A DNA stretch of 64,000 bases from Croceicoccus sediminis (GCF_007570835.1 NZ_SUNC01000001.1:1240001-1304000); one strand, 5' to 3'. Numbered from the stretch's first letter, positions 41,563 to 50,409 are shown. Numbers and translations are program-made. Notes: generated by a model not told the origin, from the sequence alone.

Positions 41563-43187
41563 CGGATCAGCACCGCCTTGCGCTTGGTGTAGCCCTGAAA
41601 CGAATTGTTCGCCCCGGGAGGCGTCGCCTCACCGTTCATTTCGACATAGAACGACTTTTCCTGGCCGTTTGAGGCCGTAGTCGTGAGCAGGAAGACATCG
41701 ACCCAGTTGATAATGTCGACCACGCCGCTACCGCGCAGGTCCGTGCAGTCGACAGCGGCGATGGTGAGAGCCCGGCGATCCTTAAGGCTCGACGGAGCCA
41801 GCTGAGTCGCATCCGCAAATTCGGGTCTCGCGCAATAGAGCGTGACGGAGAATCTTCCGTTGTTCTCCTGTACGGTCGCCCGACCGACTTCCACGTTATC
41901 GTTCGCCGCCACGCGATTGGCGTAATCGGCATTTTCCCACTGATAGACCTCGTATCGGGTCGGAGTTCGTGCCGGCTCCGATCCTGCATCATATCCGATA
42001 CCCTGGAAGACCGAATTTGCCGAAGTCCCGCCATGGTAGAACGACATATACTCGCTGAAATTGCTCGACGTCCAACCGTCACCGATCCGGCCATAGGGCG
42101 AACAGTCGCCGGCGAGGACGCATGCCTCGATCTCGTAACCGGCAGGGGCGTCGATATCGCCTGAGATCGCCGGGTCCGTTGCCAAGGCGGACCCCGTCGT
42201 ACCGCCCGTTGAAGTGCACGTCTTGGCATCGGCGTCGGCTTCGGATGCCAGCTGCGTCCACCTCTTCGTTTCGACAAGCTGCTTCGTCTGGTTTCTTGAA
42301 GCGCAGAAACTGCCATCGTTCATGCAGTCCGGAATGCCGTTCTGATAGACGCCGAAACGTGTGTTGAACGCCTCGCCCTGCTTGTCGACGATACCCGGCT
42401 GGGCCTCAACCTCTTCGCCGGTGCAGTTCTCGTTCGTGTTCGCCCAACCAAGCGAAGTCGTAAGGTTGTTGCCGCTCAACCCCTCGGGCCGCGTGTAGGG
42501 AAAATCGAGAAACCCGAAGATGCCCGGATTGCTGTCGGTGCTGGTGCTCGGCACGCTGTGCATCTTGAGCCCTGAACCGAAATAGTCATCGGCATCGAAC
42601 CCCGGAGGCGCGCAGAACATCAGCGGCGGAACCTTGCAATAAGCCGAGGTCAAGCTCGCCATCGCTGTCGCGCCCGCATTGCCGGTAATCGCGCCGACAA
42701 TGGGCGTCAGGGCATAGCGTACCTGCCGGTTGCCGATCGCGACCTGCACGATCTTCGCCTTCGTCGCGGCATTGCTGGGCGTGCTCTGCTCGCTGACCAC
42801 ACGAACCGGTGCGTCATCGACGTAATCTTCCCAGAACGTGTAGGAAATCTGGGTGATTGGTCGTGTTTCGCCGTCGGCATCGTCATCAATGTTGGACAGG
42901 CGCGTAACGTTCACGAAATCGCTGCCCGAAGAAGCAAAGGTCGCATTCGTCGCCTGGATTGCCCGGACTATGGAATCTTCCTTGCCATCAAGCTGGCTGG
43001 CCGCAGCGAGCGCCGCCTGGTCGGCCGCGTTCTGCAATTCGGAATCGAGCGCCATGACACGGGCGTAGTCGAATCCGACGCCCGCCATCGCGACGAGCCC
43101 GAAGAGCGACAGGGCGTAAAGCGGAGCGATTGCCCCGTCTTCGTTAACCCCGAACTTGCGAATTGCCTTCCCCACCATGGCAAACAA
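41559..43187 (-). CDS. tadG: TadG-like pilus-associated protein
   Basis: A 542-residue protein with an N-terminal pseudopilin-like helix (NEDGAIAPLYALSLFGLVAMAGVGFDYARVMAL) followed by ELQNAADQAALAAASQLDGK, the TadG/Flp-region signature. The long exported part is Cys-containing (about ten Cys) and Asn/Thr-rich. No von Willebrand domain is obvious, unlike some TadG proteins. It could be a minor pilin or tip protein. It lies 28 bases downstream of a short lipoprotein gene. Confidence 0.87.
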   Translation of the reverse strand: MFAMVGKAIRKFGVNEDGAIAPLYALSLFGLVAMAGVGFDYARVMALDSELQNAADQAALAAASQLDGKEDSIVRAIQATNATFASSGSDFVNVTRLSNIDDDADGETRPITQISYTFWEDYVDDAPVRVVSEQSTPSNAATKAKIVQVAIGNRQVRYALTPIVGAITGNAGATAMASLTSAYCKVPPLMFCAPPGFDADDYFGSGLKMHSVPSTSTDSNPGIFGFLDFPYTRPEGLSGNNLTTSLGWANTNENCTGEEVEAQPGIVDKQGEAFNTRFGVYQNGIPDCMNDGSFCASRNQTKQLVETKRWTQLASEADADAKTCTSTGGTTGSALATDPAISGDIDAPAGYEIEACVLAGDCSPYGRIGDGWTSSNFSEYMSFYHGGTSANSVFQGIGYDAGSEPARTPTRYEVYQWENADYANRVAANDNVEVGRATVQENNGRFSVTLYCARPEFADATQLAPSSLKDRRALTIAAVDCTDLRGSGVVDIINWVDVFLLTTTASNGQEKSFYVEMNGEATPPGANNSFQGYTKRKAVLIR

Positions 43188-43215
43188 GCTTTTTCAGCTT
43201 CCTCCTGATTCCATA

Positions 43216-43491
43216 TTAGTTACCAAAACTCAGGCCACCGCCCGAATTCTGCTCGGGCTCTTCGACTGAACCTTCGCGATAGGCGTCAACAGCATCTGCG
43301 GCCACCTCGGCGTCGCCTTCCATCGGCCCATCATACTCCGGATCAGGGTCGACGACCATGGCCGCGTACGTCATGCGGTTCGCCTCACCGAAATCCTCGG
43401 GATCGAACTTGCCCGCTTCGGGACTGTTGTAGGTCGCGCAGCCTGCCAGAGCGAGAGCTGCGGCGCTGACGCCTGCGATCTTAATATTCAT
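43216..43491 (-). CDS. Short lipoprotein in CpaD position of the tad locus
   Basis: A 91-residue lipoprotein: MNIKIAGVSAAALALAGC with Cys18, then an acidic, mostly disordered mature part (EAGKFDPEDFGEANRMTYAAM, DPDPEYDGPMEGD) and a Gly-rich end GGGLSFGN. CpaD, the secretin pilotin-like lipoprotein, normally occupies this place but is about 200 residues and has a conserved domain not seen here. It starts within the end of cpaC (11-base overlap). A role in secretin targeting is possible but unproven. Confidence 0.78.
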   Translation of the reverse strand: MNIKIAGVSAAALALAGCATYNSPEAGKFDPEDFGEANRMTYAAMVVDPDPEYDGPMEGDAEVAADAVDAYREGSVEEPEQNSGGGLSFGN

Positions 43492-44842
43492 ATGCCGTCT
43501 CCCCCACGGGCATGTTCGGTGCCAGGTCTACCGGCTGATAATCATCCCCGGCCAGAAGCGTATCGAGCACGTCAGGGTCCTCGACACGATCGGTCGGCAG
43601 GCGAACCTGATCAGGCCGGATCGGCTTCACCAAGCGCGGTGTCACGACGATCAAAAGCTCGGTCTCACCCTTCTGGAAGCTCGTCGACCTAAAGAGCGAC
43701 CCGATGATCGGAATCGAGCCGAGCAGCGGGATCTGGTTCACCGTGGTCTGGTAATCCTGACGCAGAAGACCCGCGATCGCAAAGCTTTCGCCGTCGCGCA
43801 GTTCCAGCGTCGTGCTGGCACGGCGTGTCTGCAAACCCGGAACAGCGATGCCGTTGACCGTGACCGATGCGGACGGGTCGAGCGAGCTGACCTCCGGTTC
43901 GACCACGAGGTTGATCACGCCATTGCCAAGAACCGTCGGGGTAAAGGCCAGGCCAACACCGAAGTCCTTGAATTCGACCGTGATGCCGTCGCCATTGCCC
44001 TGCGAAACAGGGATCGGAAACTCACCACCTGCCAGGAACGAGGCGGGCTGTCCCGAAAGAGCAACCAGCGTCGGCTCGGCCAGAGTTTTCGACATGCCCT
44101 TGCGTTCCAGCACGTCGAGATAGGCATCGATATCGAGATCGCCGATCGAGAACAGCGTGCGGATCACGCCGAATGCACCGCTGACCGCGTCGACGGCGAG
44201 ACCGCCCACGTCGGAACTGGCCGATGCGCCCGGTCCGCTGGCGAACTCGACATCCGATCCGATGCCGAACCCGCGAACGCCGAGTTGCTCACCGACAGTG
44301 CGGTTCACTTCGGCGAAACGGACTTCGAGCATGACCTGCTGACTGCCGCGAACGGTAAGCAGGTTGACGACGGCATCACCGGCAAAAGCTTCCGCGATGC
44401 GCGCGGCGCGGCTGGCGACACCGGCGTCGGTGACGCTGCCCGAAAGGACGATCTTGCCGCCCGAAATGCGGGCATCGATGCCCTCACCCGGAACGAGCGA
44501 GGCGATTTCGGAGCGGATTCCGTCAACGTCGGGACCGACGGTGACATCCATGACCGCGATGACCCGGTTTGCCCGATCATAAAGCGTCAGGCTGGTCGTG
44601 CCCATCGACTTGCCCAGCACATAGATCGAACGATCCGAGACGGGCAGAACGTCGGCGATACCCGGATTGCCGACCATGGCACGAGAGATTGCGCGCTGTG
44701 CGGTGACGACCTCGCTTTTGTTGATGGCAACTTCGAGCGAACCGGCATGGAGACCGTATCCGCTGTCCGCCTGCGCGTAAGCAGCCGGCGCGGTGAGCGC
44801 CGCAGCTGCCAGAGAGCAGGCCATGATGGTGTGCTTCAGCAT
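43481..44842 (-). CDS. cpaC: Tad outer-membrane secretin CpaC/RcpA
   Basis: A 453-residue secretin forming the outer-membrane channel. A signal peptide ending PAAYAQA, an N-terminal pilus-specific domain, a BON-like segment (RISGGKIVLSGSVTDAGVASRAARI) and the secretin domain are visible. The secretin signature is VEFKDFGVGLAFTPTVLGNG and VNQIPLLGSIPIIGSLFRST. The start at MLKHTIM lies 4 bases behind cpaB. Confidence 0.95.
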   Translation of the reverse strand: MLKHTIMACSLAAAALTAPAAYAQADSGYGLHAGSLEVAINKSEVVTAQRAISRAMVGNPGIADVLPVSDRSIYVLGKSMGTTSLTLYDRANRVIAVMDVTVGPDVDGIRSEIASLVPGEGIDARISGGKIVLSGSVTDAGVASRAARIAEAFAGDAVVNLLTVRGSQQVMLEVRFAEVNRTVGEQLGVRGFGIGSDVEFASGPGASASSDVGGLAVDAVSGAFGVIRTLFSIGDLDIDAYLDVLERKGMSKTLAEPTLVALSGQPASFLAGGEFPIPVSQGNGDGITVEFKDFGVGLAFTPTVLGNGVINLVVEPEVSSLDPSASVTVNGIAVPGLQTRRASTTLELRDGESFAIAGLLRQDYQTTVNQIPLLGSIPIIGSLFRSTSFQKGETELLIVVTPRLVKPIRPDQVRLPTDRVEDPDVLDTLLAGDDYQPVDLAPNMPVGETAYEY

Positions 44843-44846
44843 TGGA

Positions 44847-45728
44847 TCAATTCCCCCCAAGACGTCCGACGCTGTAATCAGTCGGGGCCGTCCCCCTGAC
44901 GACGGTCATGCTAGGCCCGCTAGGCCGCGGTGCAGCGACATTGCCGCCCGACGGCATCGGACCCGAAGGCGCAGGCGCGGCTGCGGCCTGCTGACGCACG
45001 TTCCCGCCGCCCGAACGCTTACGGAAAGGGCTGACATCGCGGGTCATCACGGCAACGCCGGGACCTTCATCAGCATTTTCGACATTGCGCAGGACCAGGC
45101 TCATTTCGCCCATCTTGCGTGCAAGCGTAAGCTTCTGTGCGCCAAACAGGTCGACAAGGACCGTCGCGGTACCGGCAAGGCCCGGCTCGGTCGCGTTTTC
45201 ACTTTGTGTTGTGCCGATGGCGAGAACCTGGACGGCTTCCATCACCACTTCGGTCACCTGCTCGTCATCTCCCAGGTCGCGGGTGAGAAGGACGTCGACG
45301 ATGTCGGCGGGACGAATGAAGCCGGACACGGCGTTCGTGGCGCTGATCGGGATCGACATCGCCCGCATGCCATCGGGCAGCTTGGCGGAAAGAACCGCGC
45401 GCCCGCTCAACTTGTCGGCCAGGATCGGTTCGCCCGGTACGATCGGGCGCAGGGCGACTTGCCCGCCCTGAAGAAGTTCTTCCATGGAGAAGAAGGCGCC
45501 GACAGGAACCGAATTAGCCGGATAATTCTGAAGACGGATATTCTCGGTCGTCAGCGCGCTGCCGAAGTCGAGAGGCTGTGTCGCGACGACGATACGCGCG
45601 AGCTGCTGCTCTTGCGCCGTACGCTCCTGCCGTTCCTCGATCCCCGAGAAATAAGAGTTTGCAAGTACGACCGCGACGAGACCGAGCCCGACGGCGATCA
45701 GGATATAGATTAGGTTTCGACTACCCAT
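44847..45728 (-). CDS. cpaB: Tad pilus assembly protein CpaB/RcpC
   Basis: A 293-residue protein with one N-terminal transmembrane helix and a periplasmic SAF domain (ARIVVATQPLDFGSALTTENIRLQNYP), followed by the RcpC stretch KLPDGMRAMSIPISATNAVSGFIRPADIVDVLLT. The C-terminal 60 residues are Pro/Gly/Ala-rich. It stabilises the secretin or modulates the pilus. First gene after the pilin terminator and probably expressed by read-through or from its own promoter in 45729-45856. Confidence 0.94.
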   Translation of the reverse strand: MGSRNLIYILIAVGLGLVAVVLANSYFSGIEERQERTAQEQQLARIVVATQPLDFGSALTTENIRLQNYPANSVPVGAFFSMEELLQGGQVALRPIVPGEPILADKLSGRAVLSAKLPDGMRAMSIPISATNAVSGFIRPADIVDVLLTRDLGDDEQVTEVVMEAVQVLAIGTTQSENATEPGLAGTATVLVDLFGAQKLTLARKMGEMSLVLRNVENADEGPGVAVMTRDVSPFRKRSGGGNVRQQAAAAPAPSGPMPSGGNVAAPRPSGPSMTVVRGTAPTDYSVGRLGGN

Positions 45729-45856
45729 ATTTCCCCCCTTGGCCGCGAAACCTAACAGTATCGCGCTCCGTCGCCAACATACACCAATTGATTCGTAAAG
45801 GAATCACCCAAAATGGGGCATGTTCAAAACTGACGGATTTTCCGGGTCCCACCCCG

Positions 45857-45890
45857 GAAAAAAAGCCCCGCCGTTGCGGGCGGGGCTTTA
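45857..45890 (-). terminator. Attenuating terminator between flp and cpaB
   Basis: On the minus strand GCCCCGCC pairs with GGCGGGGC, followed by seven T. It ends most flp transcripts 20-55 bases behind the pilin stop; incomplete termination would give the high pilin to low machinery ratio usual in tad loci. Confidence 0.88.
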
Positions 45891-45910
45891 AATTCCAATC
45901 GCAATCCGGA

Positions 45911-46144
45911 TCAGAGCGTATCAGTGCACTCTGCTGCGCTCGGGTCGAGGCCGACGCTCGATGCGGTCGTGTTGTTGCAGTTGTAGATGTCGGTCGATGC
46001 GCCGTCGACGGCTTCCTTGACGTTCGCGCCCAGGACGAGGGCGGCAGCGCCGATGCCAACGCCGACGACGGCGATGATCAGGGCGTATTCAGCAGCCGAT
46101 GCGCCGGCTTCGTCAGCGACGAAATTCTTGATGAAAGTCTTCAT
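45911..46144 (-). CDS. flp: Flp/Fap major pilin
   Basis: A 77-residue prepilin of the Tad type IVc pilus. MKTFIKNFVADEAG is the leader, cleaved by CpaA after the Gly, then ASAAEYALIIAVVGVGIGAAALVLG with the conserved Glu5 and Tyr6. The C-terminal part has two Cys (YNCNN and AECTD) near the end, unusual for short Flp pilins, which may form a disulfide. The start MKTFIK is preferred over a longer frame. It has its own terminator and an upstream repeat region. Confidence 0.95.
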   Translation of the reverse strand: MKTFIKNFVADEAGASAAEYALIIAVVGVGIGAAALVLGANVKEAVDGASTDIYNCNNTTASSVGLDPSAAECTDTL

Positions 46145-46633
46145 GATAACATTCCCCAGTTTCGCATGATGATCATGCGTGTCCAAATCATAGGGTCCGG
46201 CCTCTATTTCCGGGTACCCAAAGGACCGAAGTCGAAGATCTGAGACATTCCAGGCCCCACCCGGATGTTTCGATGCCCCCCACTCGGCATGTTTCGAATC
46301 TGCTGAAACTCGGCCGAATCGTCAATTGATTACCAACTCGTAAAAAAATCGCTTTGCCTTCATACATTTAGCAGCCCGCAATCCTAACGGGCATCGTTAA
46401 TTTCTGTCATAATCCAATCGATCCGGCGAAAGACCACGCAAAAACCGCCTGAAAACAGCGTTTTCCGGCCCATTTCGCCCGATTTCGCGCAAAGCCGTTC
46501 CCATCTGGCACAATTTCTAATGCAAAAAGCGGCCCCATGCCGTGGTCTTGGCAGACTCGTACTCTCTGCCGCGCAGTTGATGATCACGAAGTGTAACTTG
46601 CCTTGGCCCGGTTTTCGGAAGAAAACTTGCAGC
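46145..46633. other. Intergenic region between flp and the PAP2_3 gene
   Basis: About 490 bases without a gene I can support, more AT-rich than the surrounding coding sequence. It must hold the flp promoter (minus) and that of the lipid enzyme (plus). A tandem imperfect repeat at 46255-46299 is the clearest structure. Longer frames at either edge are extensions or shadows. Confidence 0.6.
46255..46299. repeat. Tandem imperfect direct repeat upstream of flp
   Basis: CCCCACCCGGATGTTTCGAT (46255-46274) is repeated as CCCCACTCGGCATGTTTCGA (46278-46297), start-to-start 23 bases, i.e. about two helical turns. It lies 110-155 bases upstream of the flp start, a position suited to an activator. A shorter related stretch (GGCATGTT) occurs before cpaB near 45818. 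Confidence 0.6.
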
Positions 46634-47749
46634 ATGGGGGGAAACAGATTTTCATCTGCGGGTTGGCTGCTTCGCCATGTCCGGAAATCAGACATGGCGC
46701 TGTTGCTGTGTTGCGCTTTCGCTCTCGGCTGTAGCCTGCTCGCAGGCTGGATTGGCGATGCGCAACCTCTTGTCGCTCCAACGGTGACGATGAGGCAATG
46801 GCCGGTTCTGTTCTTGCCGCTTTTCCTCTGGCTTGCCTGGGTGATATTCCTGATGATCAGGCGCAAGTACGAAAAGCCATTGAAAGTCGTCTGGCGGTTG
46901 CTGCGACGCGACCCGCTCTGGTTGATCCGGGCGATGCTGATATTGGCGGTAATGTCGGTGGCGGCGCCCGCCTACTCGATATTCAAGCTTCAGATCCCGC
47001 ATATCATCCCGTTTTACGCCGACGATGCGATTATCAGGATCGAGGCGGCGCTGTTCGGGCAAGACCCCTGGAGGTTGACCCACGCGGTGTTCGGAATGCG
47101 CGGGACCGTAGTGCTCGACCGGCTCTACATAGTCTGGTTTCCCGTATCGGCATTTCTGGTCACATGGTCGATCATGACCCGTGACCGCGTGTTTCAGGCC
47201 CGCGCCATCGCGACCATCCTGTTCGTCTGGTTCGTGCTTGGCAATTTCGTCGCCTTGGCACTCTCTTCGTGCGGCCCCGTTTATTACGAGCACTTCTATG
47301 GCGATGACAGGTTTGCGCCGCTGATGGATACGCTGCGCGCTTATCACGCACAGGCAAATATCAAGGCGGTGGCGGTCAGCGACTGGCTGATTTCAGACGA
47401 GGCCCAAGGAAAGCTGGGCACGGGCATATCCGCCATGCCGTCGGTCCATGTCGGAATGACATTCGTGACATGGCTGCTGGTCCAGTCCCGCATCGGCTGG
47501 AAAAATCCGATGTCGGCAATTCTGGCCGTCTATGTGGCGTTGATCTGGATCGCTTCGGTGCACCTTGCGTGGCATTACTGGCTCGATGGGCTGGTTTCCA
47601 TCGTGGGGGCTGCGCTGTTCTGGAAGGCGACGGGCTATTTCCTGCAGCCGGAGCGCAAGGTGCGAGCCACAGCCCTTGGCGAATCGGAGCCGCACGCACC
47701 CGAAATTCCGGACGGTTCCATGGCTGTCGAAGCGGGCCGGACGGCATAG
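46634..47749 (+). CDS. PAP2_3 / Aur1-like (inositol phosphorylceramide synthase-type) membrane enzyme
   Basis: A 371-residue protein with about six helices and the phosphatidic acid phosphatase-related motifs of Aur1/Ipt1 enzymes. The C3 motif GTGISAMPSVHVGMTF has the catalytic His at about residue 272. The C4-type motif VHLAWHYWLDGL has His and Asp about 40 residues later. LSSCGPVYYE precedes them. These are the PAP2_3 signature of inositol phosphorylceramide synthases. Sphingomonads make sphingolipids, so a headgroup transferase acting on ceramide is plausible; plain lipid phosphatase is the alternative. The start at 46634 is one of several possible. Confidence 0.75.
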   Translation: MGGNRFSSAGWLLRHVRKSDMALLLCCAFALGCSLLAGWIGDAQPLVAPTVTMRQWPVLFLPLFLWLAWVIFLMIRRKYEKPLKVVWRLLRRDPLWLIRAMLILAVMSVAAPAYSIFKLQIPHIIPFYADDAIIRIEAALFGQDPWRLTHAVFGMRGTVVLDRLYIVWFPVSAFLVTWSIMTRDRVFQARAIATILFVWFVLGNFVALALSSCGPVYYEHFYGDDRFAPLMDTLRAYHAQANIKAVAVSDWLISDEAQGKLGTGISAMPSVHVGMTFVTWLLVQSRIGWKNPMSAILAVYVALIWIASVHLAWHYWLDGLVSIVGAALFWKATGYFLQPERKVRATALGESEPHAPEIPDGSMAVEAGRTA

Positions 47750-47831
47750 CCTTCGCCAAAGACGCCGTTCAGGCCCTCGCCCGCGATGAAAGGTTGCACA
47801 TTGCGCATCTTCGTCGGACAGGATCGACGCG

Positions 47832-48653
47832 ATGTTTCCCTATCGAAGACACATGCTCCGCCTGATCGCACAGCAAAAGCGGCGGCTCATGCGGCAGAGC
47901 CGCCGGTTCGTCGACCTGCTGGAAGCCAACCTGGTCAAGGTGGCGATCGGCTGGTTCGCGATCATCGGCATTCTCACCACGCTTCGCCTTGCCGGTCCGG
48001 CCGCGCCGATCAACGTGCTGAGCGATGCCTGGGCGATGATGATCGGGTACGCCATCATCGCGGTCGCGCCGGTGCTGGGCTATCTGGTCGGGGTTGGCGC
48101 GGCGCGGGCGCTGGGGCGGGACTTTCGCCTGCGTTACCGGTTCGCCCTGTTCGGCAGCTGGCAACCCATCGATGCATTACGGGCGCGGGCAAGGCCCGAA
48201 TTCGGTCCATACGGCTTTCTCGCCTCGCTCGTCTTCGGGCTGCTGCTCAATGTCGCGATCCGCACGTTCGAGTTCTTCACCGCGGTCCCGGCAATGAGCG
48301 CGAACGCACCGGCTTGGGCGCAGACGATGTTCGCGATCATGGCGGTCGATCTGGTCGTCACCAGCTTCTTCTACATGACCAGCCTTGCGTTGGCCCTGCG
48401 GCTCAACCCGCTGTTTCCACGAATGCTGTTCCTGGCCTGGGCGATTGACATTTACATGCAGCTGTTCCTGGCCAGCAGCCTGAAGACCGTCGGGGGCCTG
48501 CCCGAAACGCTGCACCAGCCCATGCTCGACCTTCTGAACGGCAATGTGACCAAGGTGCTGATCGGATCGGTGATCTGGCTGCCGTACCTGCTGCTTTCGC
48601 GGCGCGTGAACCTGACCTATCGGCTGCGTATCCCCGCGCCGCGCGATGCATAA
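47832..48653 (+). CDS. DUF2569-like membrane protein
   Basis: A 273-residue protein with four to five transmembrane segments. An N-terminal basic region (RLIAQQKRRLMRQSRRFV) precedes helices at about 35-53 and 68-90. The end NVTKVLIGSVIWLPYLLLSRRVNLTYRLR resembles DUF2569 C-termini (I-W-x-P-Y then S-x-R-V-x-x-T). The function is unknown. It lies between the PAP2_3 gene and fnr, co-oriented with gaps of 82 and 66 bases. Confidence 0.6.
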   Translation: MFPYRRHMLRLIAQQKRRLMRQSRRFVDLLEANLVKVAIGWFAIIGILTTLRLAGPAAPINVLSDAWAMMIGYAIIAVAPVLGYLVGVGAARALGRDFRLRYRFALFGSWQPIDALRARARPEFGPYGFLASLVFGLLLNVAIRTFEFFTAVPAMSANAPAWAQTMFAIMAVDLVVTSFFYMTSLALALRLNPLFPRMLFLAWAIDIYMQLFLASSLKTVGGLPETLHQPMLDLLNGNVTKVLIGSVIWLPYLLLSRRVNLTYRLRIPAPRDA

Positions 48654-48719
48654 AACTGCAACCACCTAGTCAATTTAGCCAATTGTAGGCGATCTGGCGC
48701 ACTGATAAGGCCGCGACCC

Positions 48720-49421
48720 ATGGATTCTTGCCAAACATGTGTCGTGCGCAACCGGGCGATCTGTGCCGATCTCGATGGTGACGAACTCGGCGTGCTCAAC
48801 ACGATCGGCCGTCGCCGCAACCTTCAGGCGGGGGAGCAGCTGCTGTGGGAAGGCGAGGACGCGGTCCTTGTCGCCAACGTCATCGAAGGGGTGCTGAAGC
48901 TTTCCAATTCGATGGAAGACGGGCGCGAACAGATCGTGGGCCTTGTCTATCCTTCCGACTTCATCGGCCGCCCGTTCGGGGCCACCACGCCCTATGGGGT
49001 CGAGGCCTTGACCGATTCGCGTGTCTGCGTCTTTGCCCGCAAGGATTTCGACAAGTTCGCGCGGGAACACCCCCGGCTTGAGCACAAGCTGCTGGAACGA
49101 ACGCTGACCGAACTGGACCGCACGCGAAAGTGGATGCTGCTGCTTGGTCGCAAGTCGGCGGAAGAGCGGTTGGCCACGTTCCTCATGGAAATTTCGCAGC
49201 GGCTGGACCCGGCGACCTGTTCCGATCCCGATCCCGACGCGCACCGGGTTTTCGACATTCCCTTTTCGCGCCAGCAGGTAGGCGACGTGCTGGGCCTGAC
49301 GATCGAGACCGTCAGCCGACAGTTCACAAAGTTGAAGCGGGACGGGGTCATCGACCTGCCGTCCCGCCGCTCGGTCGAAATTCTCGACCGTTTCGAATTG
49401 GAAGCCAGGGCAGGCGGCTGA
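48720..49421 (+). CDS. fnr: Fnr-type oxygen-responsive Crp-family regulator
   Basis: A 233-residue regulator with N-terminal Cys C4, C7 and C15 (CQTC, then AICADL) and C103 (SRVCVFAR). This is the four-Cys set that binds an oxygen-labile 4Fe-4S cluster in FNR/FnrN proteins. A cyclic-nucleotide-type beta-roll (about 30-120), dimer helix and Crp-type HTH follow; the recognition helix reads TIETVSRQFTKL with the E-x-x-S-R contacts of FNR. It is the natural activator for the nearby cco and hemN genes, which carry matching boxes. No box is seen before itself. Confidence 0.92.
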   Translation: MDSCQTCVVRNRAICADLDGDELGVLNTIGRRRNLQAGEQLLWEGEDAVLVANVIEGVLKLSNSMEDGREQIVGLVYPSDFIGRPFGATTPYGVEALTDSRVCVFARKDFDKFAREHPRLEHKLLERTLTELDRTRKWMLLLGRKSAEERLATFLMEISQRLDPATCSDPDPDAHRVFDIPFSRQQVGDVLGLTIETVSRQFTKLKRDGVIDLPSRRSVEILDRFELEARAGG

Positions 49422-49443
49422 CCGCCCGCCCCTTCTCCGTTCC

Positions 49444-50145
49444 TTACATACGATAGGTGAGGCCCGCGCTCACCACCCACGGGTCGAGCTTGTGCTCGGT
49501 CCGCAGGACTTCGGTATCCCCTGCGTACCAATGCGCCGTCTGGTCGACGAAATATTTCTTGGCATCGACCGACAGACCAAGGCCATTGTCGTTCAGCTTG
49601 AAGTCGACACCGGCCTGCAGAGCAAAGCCGAATTCATCGTCCATCTTCTGCGAATCAGCGCCAAGCGCCTTCGTCGTTGCGCCAGACTTGTCCTGAATCC
49701 ACAGGAAGTAGGTGGGGCCGACGCCAAGGTAGGGTTTGAACGGACCTTCGGTGAAGTGATACTTCAACGTGAAGGTCGCCGGGATGACGCGGGCGTCGGA
49801 GACCAGCTCGGTCCCGGCAAGGCCGTTCGCACCGTCGACGTCGTGCTGCGTCACGCAGCAAATCGTTTCGACCGAAATGTTGGGCGTGAAGAAATATTCA
49901 ATCGCCAGCGTCGGCACGAAGTTGTCGTTCGCCTTGGTATCGAAATCGGCGGCAGGCGACACGGTCAGCAGCGTGTCGAGCAGGGCCGGATCGACGTATT
50001 TCACCTCTTTCAAGCCACCATCGGGCAGGACGCCCGTACCCATCAGCTTGATCTGGATCTTTCCGTCCGGACTGCCCGCATGTGCAGCCGCCGGAAGCAT
50101 GGCCGCGGCCATGACGGCGCTTGCGGCAAGTGCGAACTTCTTCAT
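49444..50145 (-). CDS. ompW: OmpW-family outer-membrane protein
   Basis: A 233-residue outer-membrane beta-barrel (eight strands). A signal peptide ends in AAAHA. Then GKIQIKLMGTGVLPDGG, TLAIEYFFTPNISVETICC, FTLKYHFTEGPFKPYLGVGPTY and the terminal DPWVVSAGLTYRM follow, which is the OmpW signature with C-terminal Met rather than Phe. It should pass small hydrophobic compounds. It is divergent from ccoN. ompW is oxygen-regulated in other bacteria. Confidence 0.92.
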   Translation of the reverse strand: MKKFALAASAVMAAAMLPAAAHAGSPDGKIQIKLMGTGVLPDGGLKEVKYVDPALLDTLLTVSPAADFDTKANDNFVPTLAIEYFFTPNISVETICCVTQHDVDGANGLAGTELVSDARVIPATFTLKYHFTEGPFKPYLGVGPTYFLWIQDKSGATTKALGADSQKMDDEFGFALQAGVDFKLNDNGLGLSVDAKKYFVDQTAHWYAGDTEVLRTEHKLDPWVVSAGLTYRM

Positions 50146-50205
50146 CTCGATACCTCCCTGTCGGGGTGATCCCCGTTCAATGGCAATAGTTCAAAACCTG
50201 GTTGG

Positions 50206-50249
50206 GAAGACTTTACGCATAGAGTTAATTTCAAATTCGCAAAGTCTTC
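50206..50249. repeat. Spaced inverted repeat upstream of ompW
   Basis: GAAGACTTT (50206-50214) and AAAGTCTTC (50241-50249) are perfect 9-base arms 26 bases apart, lying 61-104 bases upstream of the ompW start. Centre spacing of 35 bases would put the half-sites at about 3.3 turns. Candidate operator; no known regulator is suggested. Confidence 0.4.
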
Positions 50250-50409
50250 ATTCAGAATCTGTGAAATACATACATTACTTTCTGAAATCACTTTTCGTGT
50301 CATGAAGACAATCGCGAAGTGATGACAGGCGTAACGCACGAATTTCCTTCAGGCGATTTGCCATTTCGCCTTGATGACTTGCCTTTGCTCTTGCCGAACC
50401 GGCTCTGCA

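Noticed and set aside
46505-46525. Sigma-54-like TGGCAC before the PAP2_3 gene
   Set aside because: The GC of the -12 element is not at the required ten-base distance from GG.
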